Source of the DNA: Rubricella aquisinus
Lineage (GTDB): Bacteria > Pseudomonadota > Alphaproteobacteria > Rhodobacterales > Rhodobacteraceae
Assembly (NCBI RefSeq): GCF_014199445.1
Contig: NZ_JACIJS010000011.1
Location: 1 to 64,000, forward strand
Length of the DNA: 64,000 nt
Direction: 5' to 3'
A program made the position numbers and the translations under genes. The notes below the pieces were generated by a model. The model did no database searches, was not told the DNA's origin, and saw nothing but the letters and a program-made list of their open reading frames with translations. Below are positions 25,229 through 33,379 of the stretch, one piece after another; position 1 is the stretch's first letter; the number at the start of each line of letters is the position of its first letter.

Positions 25229-25555
25229 CTCCCGCACGTCGCTGGCCCTTCGGGCCGCTCCCTTTGGGCCGGGCGCCGCGCCTTACGGCGCGGCGGTGCC
25301 TCCGGCGGGGTATATTTGAAGAAAGTGAATTTGGGTTTGCGTTAACAGAGCAGCCCCGCGATTCGGCCGTGGGTCAAGGTCCGAGGAACGAGCGGCCTTG
25401 ACGCGCGGGCGAATCGTGACACCCACAATTGAAAGCGTGATTTGAGGAACAAACCTGTTCCTCAAACACCTCATGACAGGCGAAGCCCCAGCGCCGAAGG
25501 CGCTGCCGGAGCAAACGGGAGGAAGGAGCGTCAGCGACTGAACGACGGGCGGGAG
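25229..25555. repeat. Composite intergenic repeat, copy B
   Basis: Its ends are CTCCCGCACGTCG (25229-25241) and CGACGGGCGGGAG (25543-25555), near-perfect inverted repeats. It contains the identical 64-nt core (25354-25417), the 10-bp hairpin TTGAGGAACA/TGTTCCTCAA (25442-25465) and an AGCGCC-GAA-GGCGCT hairpin near 25490-25504. The right end is 7 bp from the fabI stop. Confidence 0.88.
25298..25329 (+). repeat. GCCTCCGGCGGG-TAT-TTTG-AAA motif, copy 1
   Basis: GCCTCCGGCGGGG is followed by TATATTTGAAG and AAAGTGAA. It is nearly identical to 30235-30266 and related to 28750-28784 (minus orientation) and 40074-40108. Confidence 0.8.
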
Positions 25556-25562
25556 AGCCGCG

Positions 25563-26351
25563 TCAGAGGTTCTCGGGTTGGGCCATGCCGAGGATATGAT
25601 AGCCGCCATCGACATAGAGGCATTCGCCCGTCGTGCTCGCCCCATAGTCCGAGATCAGGAACGCCGCCGCCCCGCCGACATGGGCGAGGTCCGCATTCGT
25701 GCGCATCGGGCTATTTTCCTCGGTCGTGCGGTAAACCTTGCGTGCCCCACCGATCGCAGCCCCCGCGAGCGTGCGCATCGGGCCGGGGCTGACCGCATTC
25801 ACACGGATACCATCGGGGCCAAGATCATTGGCCAGATACCGCACGGACGCCTCAAGCGCGGCTTTCGCCACGCCCATCACATTATAGCTCGGCGTCACGC
25901 GCTGTGATCCAAGGAAGCTGAGCGTCAGGATCGTGCCGCCATCCGTCATCAGCGGATGCGCGCGCCGCGCCACATCCACCAGCGAATAGGCCGACACATG
26001 CAACGCTTTCTGGAACCCATCAAGCGACGTGTCCATGAACCGCCCCGACAGGTCCTGCTTATCCGCATAGGCAATCGCGTGGACCACGAAATCGAGCTTG
26101 CCCCATTGCGCCTCGATCTCTGCGAACAATGCATCGAGCGTCTCAGGCTCCTGCACGTCGCAATTCATGATGATCGTGGAGCCAACGCTTTCGGCCAAGG
26201 GGCGCACGCGCTTTTCAAATCCTTCGCCAAGGAAGGTGAAGGCCAATTCCGCCCCCTCCTCCGCCAGCACCTTTGCGATGCCCCAGGCGATGGATTTGTC
26301 ATTCGCGACGCCGATGATCAGCCCGCGCTTGCCCTTGACCAGATCAGCCAT
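25563..26351 (-). CDS. fabI: Enoyl-[acyl-carrier-protein] reductase (NADH), FabI
   Basis: Reduces trans-2-enoyl-ACP in the last step of each fatty-acid elongation cycle. The FabI-type cofactor loop [11 protein letters not shown] is at 14-24. The catalytic pair Tyr156 and Lys163 is in SYNVMGVAK, and the substrate loop has [10 protein letters not shown]. The 262 residues are standard. It overlaps the fabB 3' end by 8 bp, so fabA-fabB-fabI is a single operon. Repeat copy B begins 7 bp after its stop. Confidence 0.96.
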   Translation of the reverse strand: MADLVKGKRGLIIGVANDKSIAWGIAKVLAEEGAELAFTFLGEGFEKRVRPLAESVGSTIIMNCDVQEPETLDALFAEIEAQWGKLDFVVHAIAYADKQDLSGRFMDTSLDGFQKALHVSAYSLVDVARRAHPLMTDGGTILTLSFLGSQRVTPSYNVMGVAKAALEASVRYLANDLGPDGIRVNAVSPGPMRTLAGAAIGGARKVYRTTEENSPMRTNADLAHVGGAAAFLISDYGASTTGECLYVDGGYHILGMAQPENL

Positions 26352-27570
26352 CGTAGCGGCTCATCGCGAGGGTGGCGTTGGTGCCACCAAAACCGAAGGA
26401 ATTGGACAGGATCGTGTCGATGCCCGCGTTGTCCTTCCGCTCCAGCACGATCTCTTCCGGGCTAAGTGCGGGATCGAGCGTCGTGACATTGGCCGAGGCC
26501 GCAAGGAAATCATCCTGCATCATCAACAGCGAATAGATCGCCTCATGCACCCCGGTCGCACCAAGGCTATGCCCGGTCAGCGATTTGGTGGAGGATACGG
26601 GCGGCGTGTTGCCCTGACCGAAGATGTTGCGCAGCGCCTCGATCTCCTTGATGTCGCCCACGGGCGTGGAGGTGCCGTGCGCGTTCACATAGGACACTTT
26701 CCGCTCCCCCAGCGTGGACATGGCAAGGCGCATCGCGCGCTCCCCGCCCTCACCCGACGGGGCGACCATGTCGTAGCCGTCAGACGTGGCGCCATAGCCC
26801 GTCACCTCAGCGTAGATTTTCGCGCCGCGCGCCTTGGCGTGCTCCAATTCCTCCAGCACGACCACGCCGCCACCGCCAGCGATCACAAAGCCGTCGCGGG
26901 TCTCGTCATAGGCGCGGGAGGCCGTTTCGGGCGTGTCGTTATATTTGCTGCTCATCGCACCCATCGCGTCGAACAGGCAGGACAGCGTCCAATCAAGCTC
27001 TTCACCACCGCCCGCAAACACGATGTCCTGCTTGCCGAACTGGATCAGCTCCGTCCCGTTGCCGATACAATGGGCAGAGGTCGAGCAGGCAGAGGTGATC
27101 GAATAATTCACACCCTTGATGGCGAACGGCGTCGCAAGGCAGGCGGAGTTGGTGGAGGACATGCCCCGCGTCACCATGAACGGCCCCATCCGCTTGGGAC
27201 TGCCTTTCTCGACAACGATGTTATGCGCCTGAAACAGGTTCTTCGTCGATGGCCCACCAGAGCCCATGACAAGCCCGGTGCGCTCATTGGAAACGTCGGA
27301 TGCCTCCAACCCGCTGTCCTTGATCGCCTGATCCATCGCGATGAAGTTATAGGCCGCGCCGTCGCCCATGAAACGCAACTGGCGCTTATCCACATGCTCG
27401 GTCACGTCGATATCGGGCATCCCATGGACCTGAGACCGGAACCCGTGCTCCACATAATCGGGGGCGGCGGAAATGCCGGATTTCCCGTCCTTGAGGGATT
27501 GCTTGACTTCATCCGCTGTGATCCCGATGGATGATACGATCCCGATCCCGGTGATAACGACACGCCGCAT
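26344..27570 (-). CDS. fabB: Beta-ketoacyl-ACP synthase I (FabB)
   Basis: Condenses malonyl-ACP with acyl-ACP and is required to elongate cis-3-decenoyl-ACP in anaerobic unsaturated fatty-acid synthesis. Cys162 is in [11 protein letters not shown], and the two catalytic histidines are in [12 protein letters not shown] near 300 and [11 protein letters not shown] near 335. At 408 residues and next to fabA, it is FabB rather than FabF. The fabA stop lies 43 bp upstream. Confidence 0.95.
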   Translation of the reverse strand: MRRVVITGIGIVSSIGITADEVKQSLKDGKSGISAAPDYVEHGFRSQVHGMPDIDVTEHVDKRQLRFMGDGAAYNFIAMDQAIKDSGLEASDVSNERTGLVMGSGGPSTKNLFQAHNIVVEKGSPKRMGPFMVTRGMSSTNSACLATPFAIKGVNYSITSACSTSAHCIGNGTELIQFGKQDIVFAGGGEELDWTLSCLFDAMGAMSSKYNDTPETASRAYDETRDGFVIAGGGGVVVLEELEHAKARGAKIYAEVTGYGATSDGYDMVAPSGEGGERAMRLAMSTLGERKVSYVNAHGTSTPVGDIKEIEALRNIFGQGNTPPVSSTKSLTGHSLGATGVHEAIYSLLMMQDDFLAASANVTTLDPALSPEEIVLERKDNAGIDTILSNSFGFGGTNATLAMSRYDG

Positions 27571-27613
27571 GGCATTTCCTCTCTACGTCTGATGACCCTG
27601 CCCGGTGGGCGGA

Positions 27614-28120
27614 TTATTCCTGAAACAGCCCGACCTTCATGTCGGTTGTGGTGTAAATGACCTCGCCATCGGCCTCCATCGTGCCGTTCGCCATGCCCAG
27701 TTTGAGCTTGCGGTCGATAACACGGGTGAAATCGACGTGATAGCGCACGAGCTTTGTCTCGGGCGTCACCATGCCGGTGAATTTCACCTCCCCCACGCCA
27801 AGCGCGCGGCCCTTGCCCAGCATCCCGCGCCAGCCAAGGTTGAACCCGGTCAATTGCCACAGCGCATCAAGGCCAAGACAGCCCGGCATCACCGGATCGC
27901 CAAGGAAATGGCACTGGAAGAACCACAGATCAGGATTGATATCGTATTCCGCGACAACATGCCCTTTCCCGTGGCTGCCGCCATCAGCGGAAATCTCGGT
28001 CACCCGGTCCATCATCAGCATTGGCGGCGCGGGCAATTTCGGATTACCGGGGCCAAACATTTCGCCACGGGCACATTGCAAAAGGCCCTCATAATCAATG
28101 CTGCTGGGTCGGTCGGTCAT
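27614..28120 (-). CDS. fabA: 3-hydroxyacyl-[ACP] dehydratase/isomerase (FabA)
   Basis: Dehydrates 3-hydroxydecanoyl-ACP and isomerises the double bond, the entry to unsaturated fatty acids. The catalytic His is in [19 protein letters not shown] near residue 71 and the Asp near 85. The 168 residues starting [14 protein letters not shown] match the family; a longer upstream frame is discarded. GGAG lies about 10 nt before the ATG. It is divergent from irr, an arrangement I recognise as common in alphaproteobacteria. Confidence 0.96.
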   Translation of the reverse strand: MTDRPSSIDYEGLLQCARGEMFGPGNPKLPAPPMLMMDRVTEISADGGSHGKGHVVAEYDINPDLWFFQCHFLGDPVMPGCLGLDALWQLTGFNLGWRGMLGKGRALGVGEVKFTGMVTPETKLVRYHVDFTRVIDRKLKLGMANGTMEADGEVIYTTTDMKVGLFQE

Positions 28121-28292
28121 GTGGGTCTGCTCCGGATATGCTTCAAAACTGCAATATTTCTCACGCATGATGTAGCATCCGCCGCGCCCGGGCTGCAATG
28201 GCAACTGTGCGGCTTGTGCATCGCGCGATGTTTGCGAAACCGTCACACATGCATTACATAAGGGCGTAGAAGTAACTGCAGGACGACCGACA
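28121..28292. promoter_or_regulatory. Divergent fabA/irr promoter region
   Basis: A 172-bp gap holds both promoters. I looked for the Irr box (TTTAGAA-N-TTCTAAA type) and for FadR-like palindromes and found none convincing. A CATCGCGCGATG palindrome is at about 28219-28230. Confidence 0.4.
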
Positions 28293-28727
28293 ATGGCGAC
28301 AGGCCGCATGACAGACAGCACAGTGACCCGCCGCGCGCGCCAATGGCTCGCCGGGGCGAACCTGCGCCCGACACGTCAGCGGCTTTGCCTGGCGGAGCTG
28401 TTGGTGGGCGACGGGCAGAACCGGCACGTCACCGCAGAAAGCCTGCACCGCGCGACGGCGGATGCGGATATGTCCGTGTCTTTGGCAACGGTCTACAACA
28501 CCTTGCGCGCGTTTTGCGATGCAGGTCTGGTCAATGAGATCACGGTCGATGGCACCCGCTCCTATTTCGACACCCGCACGGATGACCACCCGCATTTCTT
28601 CTGGGAGGAGGATGGCCGCCTGACCGACGCGCCGACCGACAGCGTTGCGTTTGAACGGCTTCCCGCAGCACCCGAGGGCGTCGAAATCTCAAAGGTCGAT
28701 GTGGTGATCCGGCTGCGCAAAAGCTGA
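28293..28727 (+). CDS. irr: Iron response regulator Irr (Fur superfamily)
   Basis: A haem-dependent global iron regulator of alphaproteobacteria. The N-terminal winged helix contains [13 protein letters not shown] and [18 protein letters not shown]. The Irr-type metal and haem region reads [18 protein letters not shown] near 98-114, with the HxH that separates Irr from Fur. The 144 residues and the divergent fabA agree with Irr. AGGA lies about 9 nt before the ATG at 28293; an internal ATG at 28308 is an alternative start. Confidence 0.93.
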   Translation: MATGRMTDSTVTRRARQWLAGANLRPTRQRLCLAELLVGDGQNRHVTAESLHRATADADMSVSLATVYNTLRAFCDAGLVNEITVDGTRSYFDTRTDDHPHFFWEEDGRLTDAPTDSVAFERLPAAPEGVEISKVDVVIRLRKS

Positions 28728-28749
28728 CCGCCTGCCCGTTCGTCCATCT

Positions 28750-28784
28750 GTTTCTTTTTTCCCCAAATACCTCCCGCCGGAGGC
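28750..28784 (-). repeat. GCCTCCGGCGGG motif, copy 2 (inverted)
   Basis: On the minus strand it reads GCCTCCGGCGGGAGG, then TATTTGGGG and AAAAAAGAAAC. It lies between irr and sbtA and is closest to the copy at 40074-40108. Confidence 0.8.
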
Positions 28785-28868
28785 TTCCGCACCCGGCTAC
28801 ACGCACCCCCTTTGCCACCTGATGGAAAAAGGGTAAGGACACGCCAGTGATTTACGGAGTTGCCTTTC

Positions 28869-29843
28869 ATGGATGCGATCCTGAGCCTCGCCGCGGCGAA
28901 TATCCTCTCCCCGACCGTCTTGTTCTTTATCCTTGGGTTTGCGGCCTCTCTGGCCCGGTCTGACCTGTCGATCCCCGAGGCGGTGGCGAAGGGCATGTCG
29001 CTCTATCTGCTCTTGGCCATTGGGTTCAAGGGCGGTGCTGGCGTGGCGGAGAATGGCCTGACGGTCACACTCGGCTTTGCCATGATCGCGGGGATCATCC
29101 TGTCGGCCTCCATCCCGCTCATCGCTTTCGTGATCCTGCGCGCCATATCCGGGCTGAGCCGCGTCGATGCGGCGGCGGTGGCGGCGCATTACGGCTCCAT
29201 CTCCATCGTGACCTTTGTGGCGATGACCTCGATGCTTGATGCCGCCGGGATCGCATTTGAGGGCTTCATGGTCGCGGTTGCCGCAATCATGGAGGCACCG
29301 GCGATCCTGACGGCGCTGCTTTTGGCCTCTGGTGCGACGGGCAAGAAAGGCGTGGACAAGGATTTGCTGCGTGAAGTGATGCTCAATGGCTCCATCGTGC
29401 TCTTGATCGGGGCCTTTGCGATTGGCTGGATCACCGGGGTCGAAGGACTTGCAAAGATCGAGGCCTTCATCGTCTCTCCCTTCCAGGGCGTCCTGTGCCT
29501 GTTCCTGCTCGATATGGGGCTGATTGCCGGGCGCGGGATGCGGTCGAGCCGCCAACACCTCGCACCACCAGTGATCCTCTTCGGGGTGCTTATGCCAGTG
29601 ATCGGTGCGAGTCTTGGCTTGGCATCAGGGCTGTTGCTGGGGCTGTCCGTCGGGGGGGTTGCGGTGCTGATGACGCTGTGCGCGTCCGCAAGCTATATCG
29701 CGGTGCCCGCGGCGATGCGCGTGGCACTGCCCGCCGCGAACCCGTCGATTTACCTTACGCTGTCCTTGGGCGTAACCTTCCCGTTCAACCTGACGGTGGG
29801 CATTTCGCTCTATCTCGCCGTCGCTTCCCTGTTCGGAGGATAG
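28869..29843 (+). CDS. sbtA: Sodium-dependent bicarbonate transport family permease (SbtA)
   Basis: An inner-membrane protein of 324 residues with about ten hydrophobic helices in two inverted halves, matching the SbtA family known for high-affinity Na+/HCO3- uptake in cyanobacteria. Family-like stretches include SPTVLFFILGFAASLARSDL near the N-terminus, YLLLAIGFKGG and AAHYGSISIVTF. The ATG at 28869 is preferred over an in-frame TTG at 28860. A PII-like gene follows after 4 bp, as in sbtAB pairs. The transport substrate in this organism is inferred from family only. Confidence 0.85.
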   Translation: MDAILSLAAANILSPTVLFFILGFAASLARSDLSIPEAVAKGMSLYLLLAIGFKGGAGVAENGLTVTLGFAMIAGIILSASIPLIAFVILRAISGLSRVDAAAVAAHYGSISIVTFVAMTSMLDAAGIAFEGFMVAVAAIMEAPAILTALLLASGATGKKGVDKDLLREVMLNGSIVLLIGAFAIGWITGVEGLAKIEAFIVSPFQGVLCLFLLDMGLIAGRGMRSSRQHLAPPVILFGVLMPVIGASLGLASGLLLGLSVGGVAVLMTLCASASYIAVPAAMRVALPAANPSIYLTLSLGVTFPFNLTVGISLYLAVASLFGG

Positions 29844-29847
29844 AGCC

Positions 29848-30162
29848 ATGCAGACCCACCCTGCCAAACGGATCGAGATCATCATCGAAGCCCCGCTCCT
29901 GCGCCGCCTGACCGATGCGCTCGATAAGGCGGACGTGCCGGGATATACGGTGCTGCCCGTGTTGGCCGGATCCGGCAAATCCGGGCCATGGAGCCGGGAG
30001 GGACAGGTGTCATCCGCAGGCGGCATGGCATCGGTCACGCTGGTCACAACGGTTGAGCGCGCGGATCAGGTGCTGGAGACCGCCTTTGCGGTGGTCCAAC
30101 CCCATATCGGTATCGTGAGCGTTACGGACTGCGAAGTCATTCGCCCGGCCCGTTTCGCCTGA
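29848..30162 (+). CDS. sbtB: PII-like regulatory protein (SbtB-type)
   Basis: A 104-residue protein with the ferredoxin-like PII fold: RIEIIIEAPLLRRLTDALDKADVPGYTVLPV at the N-terminus, then a T-loop region GSGKSGPWSREGQVSSAGG and SVTLVTTVERADQVLETAFAVV. SbtB proteins bind SbtA and adenyl nucleotides to tune bicarbonate uptake. The redox R-loop with paired cysteines seen at the end of some cyanobacterial SbtB proteins is absent; the C-terminus is CEVIRPARFA. The gene pair with sbtA supports the call. Confidence 0.82.
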   Translation: MQTHPAKRIEIIIEAPLLRRLTDALDKADVPGYTVLPVLAGSGKSGPWSREGQVSSAGGMASVTLVTTVERADQVLETAFAVVQPHIGIVSVTDCEVIRPARFA

Positions 30163-30167
30163 AGGCG

Positions 30168-30548
30168 CTCCCGCAGGTCGCTGGCCCTTCGCGCCACTCC
30201 CTTTGGGCATGGCCGCCCGCTCGCGCGGGCGGGTGCCTCCGGCGGGGTATACTTGAAGAAAGTGAATTGGACTTGGTGGGGCAAGAGCAGCCCCCGCGAT
30301 TCGGCCGTGGGTCAAGGTCCGAGGAACGAGCGGCCTTGACGCGCGGGCGAATCGTAAGCCCCACAATCGGAAGCGTGATTTGAGGAACAGACCTGTTCCT
30401 CAAACACCTCAGTGCAATCTTAAACCGGCGCGCAGCGCCGGCCTTTCCGGGCGCTTCATTCCATTCCGCGCGTTCGGGCGCAAACGCTGCCCCGCAGCGT
30501 TTGTCTTTCGCCCTCACCCCAAAGGGAGGCGCAGCCGACGTGCGGGAG
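30168..30548. repeat. Composite intergenic repeat, copy C
   Basis: Its ends are CTCCCGCAGGTCG (30168-30180) and CGACGTGCGGGAG (30536-30548), inverted repeats matching at 12 of 13 positions. It holds the 64-nt core (30292-30355) and the hairpin TTGAGGAACA/TGTTCCTCAA (30380-30403). The left end starts 6 bp after the sbtB stop and the right end is 2 bp from the tsaC stop. Confidence 0.88.
30235..30266 (+). repeat. GCCTCCGGCGGG motif, copy 3
   Basis: GCCTCCGGCGGGG, TATACTTGAAG and AAAGTGAA, differing from copy 1 at one base over the 32-nt motif. It lies inside composite repeat C. Confidence 0.8.
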
Positions 30549-30550
30549 GG

Positions 30551-31504
30551 CTACCTTGGGGCCGCCGCGCGGCGAAGCCGGTCGTTGATCGCCCGTCCCA
30601 ATCCCTGATCCGGGATCGGCGCGACCGCGATCTTTTTTGCATCGTTCAAGGCATGAAGGCAGGCAAACAGATTGGCCGCAGCCTCCGCCAGATCGCCAGT
30701 TCGTGACAGGTTAAGCCCATCTACCCCCGGCCCGAAGCCAAGCCATACCTCGTCCGCGTTCGGTGCCAGCGCATTCAGTCGCACCGTGCCATTTGGCGCA
30801 TAATGCGATGTGAGTTGCCCCGGTGCTTCGGGCGTCTCCAGATCCTCACCGTCCTGCAACGGGCCCGCGAGTGCTGCCTCAAGCGCCTCTTTCGGCACGC
30901 CCCCTGCGCGCAGGAGGCATGCGCGGCCCGCGCGCCAGCCGACGATAGTGGATTCAACGCCAACCGTGCAGTCCCCGCCATCCAGCACCGCCGCAATCCG
31001 CCCATCGAGACCGTCAAGAACATGCTGGACCCTTGTCGGGCTGATCCGTCCCGACGGATTGGCACTTGGCCCGGCAATCGGCGCGTCTGCCGCGCGCAGC
31101 AGACGTTGCGCCAGAGGATGTGCGGGGACACGGATGGCGACCATCGGGCCGCCCGCTGTCACCAGATCGCTCAACCCGTCCCGCTTTGGCACCACCAGCG
31201 TCAAAGCGCCGGGCCAGAATGCCAGCGCCAAGGCCCGAGCCTCCGGGCTGAACACGCCCCACCGCTCCGCCGCCGCAAGATCGGGCACATGGATGATCAG
31301 CGGATTGAAACTTGGCCGCTCCTTGGCCGCATAGATCGCCGCCACCGCCTGTCCGTTGCGCGCATCCGCGCCAAGGCCATAGACCGTCTCTGACGGGAAC
31401 GCGACGAGCGCGCCAGCCGCAAGGAGGGCCGCTGCCTCCGCCACTCCAGCATCCGTGGGCGGCAGGCGTCGGGTCGCCGTAACGTGGCGTTCTTCTTGTG
31501 TCAT
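30551..31504 (-). CDS. L-threonylcarbamoyladenylate synthase (Sua5/YwlC/YrdC family)
   Basis: Makes threonylcarbamoyl-AMP from threonine, bicarbonate and ATP for t6A37 modification of tRNAs. The N-terminal YrdC domain shows FPSETVYGLGADA (about 35-48), KERPSFNPLIIHV with the KxR motif, and IAGPSANPSGRISPT near 140. A C-terminal Sua5 domain (about 215-317) makes this the long 317-residue Sua5 type rather than short TsaC. Divergent from the acyl-CoA dehydrogenase. RBS is weak. Confidence 0.93.
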   Translation of the reverse strand: MTQEERHVTATRRLPPTDAGVAEAAALLAAGALVAFPSETVYGLGADARNGQAVAAIYAAKERPSFNPLIIHVPDLAAAERWGVFSPEARALALAFWPGALTLVVPKRDGLSDLVTAGGPMVAIRVPAHPLAQRLLRAADAPIAGPSANPSGRISPTRVQHVLDGLDGRIAAVLDGGDCTVGVESTIVGWRAGRACLLRAGGVPKEALEAALAGPLQDGEDLETPEAPGQLTSHYAPNGTVRLNALAPNADEVWLGFGPGVDGLNLSRTGDLAEAAANLFACLHALNDAKKIAVAPIPDQGLGRAINDRLRRAAAPR

Positions 31505-31575
31505 GCCGGTGCCAATCTTACCAATCGTTGAAAACGGCGTTAGTGCGCCATGCCATATTTGGGGAGGGTTTCACA

Positions 31576-33291
31576 ATGACATATCAGGCACCCGTTGCGG
31601 ACATCCAGTTCACGCTCACCCATGTGATCGGCGCATCGGCGCTCGCTGAAACCGAGCGATTTGCCGAAGCGACGGAGGATATGTCGGAGGCGATCCTGAC
31701 GGAGGCCGCGAAGCTCACCGAATCCGTGCTCGCGCCGCTGCAGCGCCCCGGCGATCTGCATCCCGCGCGACTGGAGAATGGCGTGGTGCGCTGCTCGCCT
31801 GGATATGCCCAAGGGTATCAGGCGATTGCAGAGGGCGGCTGGGTCGGGATCAACGCCGACCCGGATTTCGGCGGCATGGGGCTGCCGATGACGCTGACGA
31901 CAGCCGTGGGGGAGATGATGAACTCCGCCTGCTTGTCACTGGCGCTTAACCCACTGATGACCCAAGGACAGATTGAAGCACTGGAGGCCCATGCCAGTGA
32001 CGAGATCAAGGCGCTCTACCTGCCCAAGCTGATCACCGGCGAATGGACCGGCACGATGAACCTGACGGAGCCGCAGGCGGGCTCGGATGTTGGGGCGCTC
32101 ACGACCAAGGCCGTGCCAAACAGTGATGGTACCTACGCGATTTCCGGCCAGAAGATTTACATCTCATGGGGGGATCACGATCTGGCGGAGAATATCTGCC
32201 ACCTCGTGCTGGCGCGTCTGCCCGGCGCGCCGATGGGCACGAAGGGGATATCGCTCTTTATAGTGCCGAAATACCTGCCCGATGGCGATGGGAAACCGGG
32301 GGTGACCAACCGGCTCAATCCTGTGAGCCTTGAGCATAAGATGGGGCTTGGCGGCTCTCCGACGGCTGTGATGGCGTTCAACAACGCGACCGGCTGGATG
32401 ATCGGGGCGGAAAACACGGGCATGGCCGCGATGTTCACGATGATGAACAACGCGCGGCTTGGCGTGGGAACGCAAGGGGTTGGTGTGGCGGAGGCTGCCT
32501 ATCAGCACGCGCTGGCATATGCGATGGACCGCAAGCAGGGCCGCTCCCCGATCAAGGGCGGGACCGGAACGATCATGGATCACGCCGATGTCCGCCGGAT
32601 GCTGATGACGATGAAGGCGCTGACGCGCTCCGCCCGGGCGATTTGCTATGATTGCGCCTATTCGCTCGATATGGCGAAGGCAACGGGCGACGCGGCATGG
32701 ACCGCGCGCGCGGCGTTCCTGACACCGATCGCCAAGGCGTTCGGCACGGATGTCGGGTCGGAGGTGTCGGACCTCGGTATTCAGGTGCATGGCGGCATGG
32801 GCTTTATCGAGGAGACGGGTGCTGCGCAATTTGCCCGCGATGTGCGCGTGACGCGCATCTATGAAGGAACCAACGGCATTCAGGCGATGGATATGGTCGG
32901 GCGCAAGCTGGCCGATGGCGGCACCGCCGCCGAGGCCCTGTTGGACGAGATTGAAGCAACGGCCGTAACCGCGCGCGACGCGCATCCGCTGCTGGCCGAT
33001 GCGTTGCAGGATGCGGGCGAATGCCTTGCGGAGACGACACGCTGGATGGTGGAGCAGGAGTTGAACGACCGCTTCGCTGGGGCGGCGAATTATTTGCGCG
33101 CCTTTGCCCTGACCCTTGGCGGGCATTACCTGATGAAAGCCTCCCTCGCCGCACCGGGTGATACAGCGCGTCTGGCGCTGGCACAGTTCCATTTGCGCCA
33201 GTTGGTGCCACAGGTAACCGCCCTCGCGCTGAGCGCGCAGGAAGGCGCGGAGCCGCTCTACGCCCTGTCCGTGCGCGATTTTGCTCAGTAA
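31576..33291 (+). CDS. Acyl-CoA dehydrogenase, DmdC-like
   Basis: An FAD enzyme of 571 residues, longer than ordinary acyl-CoA dehydrogenases because of a C-terminal extension. MNLTEPQAGSDVGAL is the FAD/substrate loop near 155-170, and IYEGTNGIQAMD near 428-439 provides the catalytic Glu (about 430). Length, N-terminal sequence and glutamate position resemble DmdC, the 3-methylmercaptopropionyl-CoA dehydrogenase of the DMSP demethylation pathway in roseobacters. No other dmd gene is in the window, so another acyl-CoA substrate remains possible. GGGAGG precedes the ATG at 31576; an upstream in-frame ATG is not used. Confidence 0.85.
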   Translation: MTYQAPVADIQFTLTHVIGASALAETERFAEATEDMSEAILTEAAKLTESVLAPLQRPGDLHPARLENGVVRCSPGYAQGYQAIAEGGWVGINADPDFGGMGLPMTLTTAVGEMMNSACLSLALNPLMTQGQIEALEAHASDEIKALYLPKLITGEWTGTMNLTEPQAGSDVGALTTKAVPNSDGTYAISGQKIYISWGDHDLAENICHLVLARLPGAPMGTKGISLFIVPKYLPDGDGKPGVTNRLNPVSLEHKMGLGGSPTAVMAFNNATGWMIGAENTGMAAMFTMMNNARLGVGTQGVGVAEAAYQHALAYAMDRKQGRSPIKGGTGTIMDHADVRRMLMTMKALTRSARAICYDCAYSLDMAKATGDAAWTARAAFLTPIAKAFGTDVGSEVSDLGIQVHGGMGFIEETGAAQFARDVRVTRIYEGTNGIQAMDMVGRKLADGGTAAEALLDEIEATAVTARDAHPLLADALQDAGECLAETTRWMVEQELNDRFAGAANYLRAFALTLGGHYLMKASLAAPGDTARLALAQFHLRQLVPQVTALALSAQEGAEPLYALSVRDFAQ

Positions 33292-33293
33292 CG

Positions 33294-33377
33294 CTCCCGC
33301 CCGTCGCCGCCATATCAAAGATATGTCGCCTCCCGTTGGGGGTGAGGGATCGGCAGCGACCGAACGACGGGCGGGAG
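33294..33377. repeat. Short repeat of the composite family, copy D
   Basis: An 84-bp element flanked by perfect 13-bp inverted repeats, CTCCCGCCCGTCG (33294-33306) and CGACGGGCGGGAG (33365-33377). A CATATC-AAA-GATATG hairpin lies at 33310-33324. It lacks the 64-nt core. It lies 2 bp after the acyl-CoA dehydrogenase stop and 2 bp before the tldD stop, so it could serve as a two-way terminator. Confidence 0.85.
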
Positions 33378-33379
33378 GG

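Larger units (their letters stand above)
25162..25562. other. Intergenic region filled by composite repeat copy B
   Basis: This 400-bp gap lies between the HAD start and the fabI stop. It contains repeat copy B (25229-25555) and a GCCTCCGGCGGG motif (25298-25329). The first about 65 bp should carry the promoter of the HAD operon, though I could not assign boxes. Small frames through the repeat reappear at copies A and C and are not genes. Confidence 0.7.
30163..30550. other. Intergenic region filled by composite repeat copy C
   Basis: This 388-bp gap lies between the converging sbtB and tsaC stops and is almost wholly repeat copy C (30168-30548). Besides the core it contains GGCGCGCAGCGCC and AAACGCTG-CCCCG-CAGCGTTT hairpins (30428-30440 and about 30482-30502). 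No gene is seen. Confidence 0.75.

Noticed and set aside
25283-25645. Minus-strand frame through repeat B with a peptide shared with the frame at 30137-30517
   Set aside because: The shared peptide follows from DNA identity of the repeat. There is no RBS, the ends differ and it runs into fabI antisense.
28121-28292. Irr box between fabA and irr
   Set aside because: No TTTAGAA/TTCTAAA-type palindrome is present on either strand.
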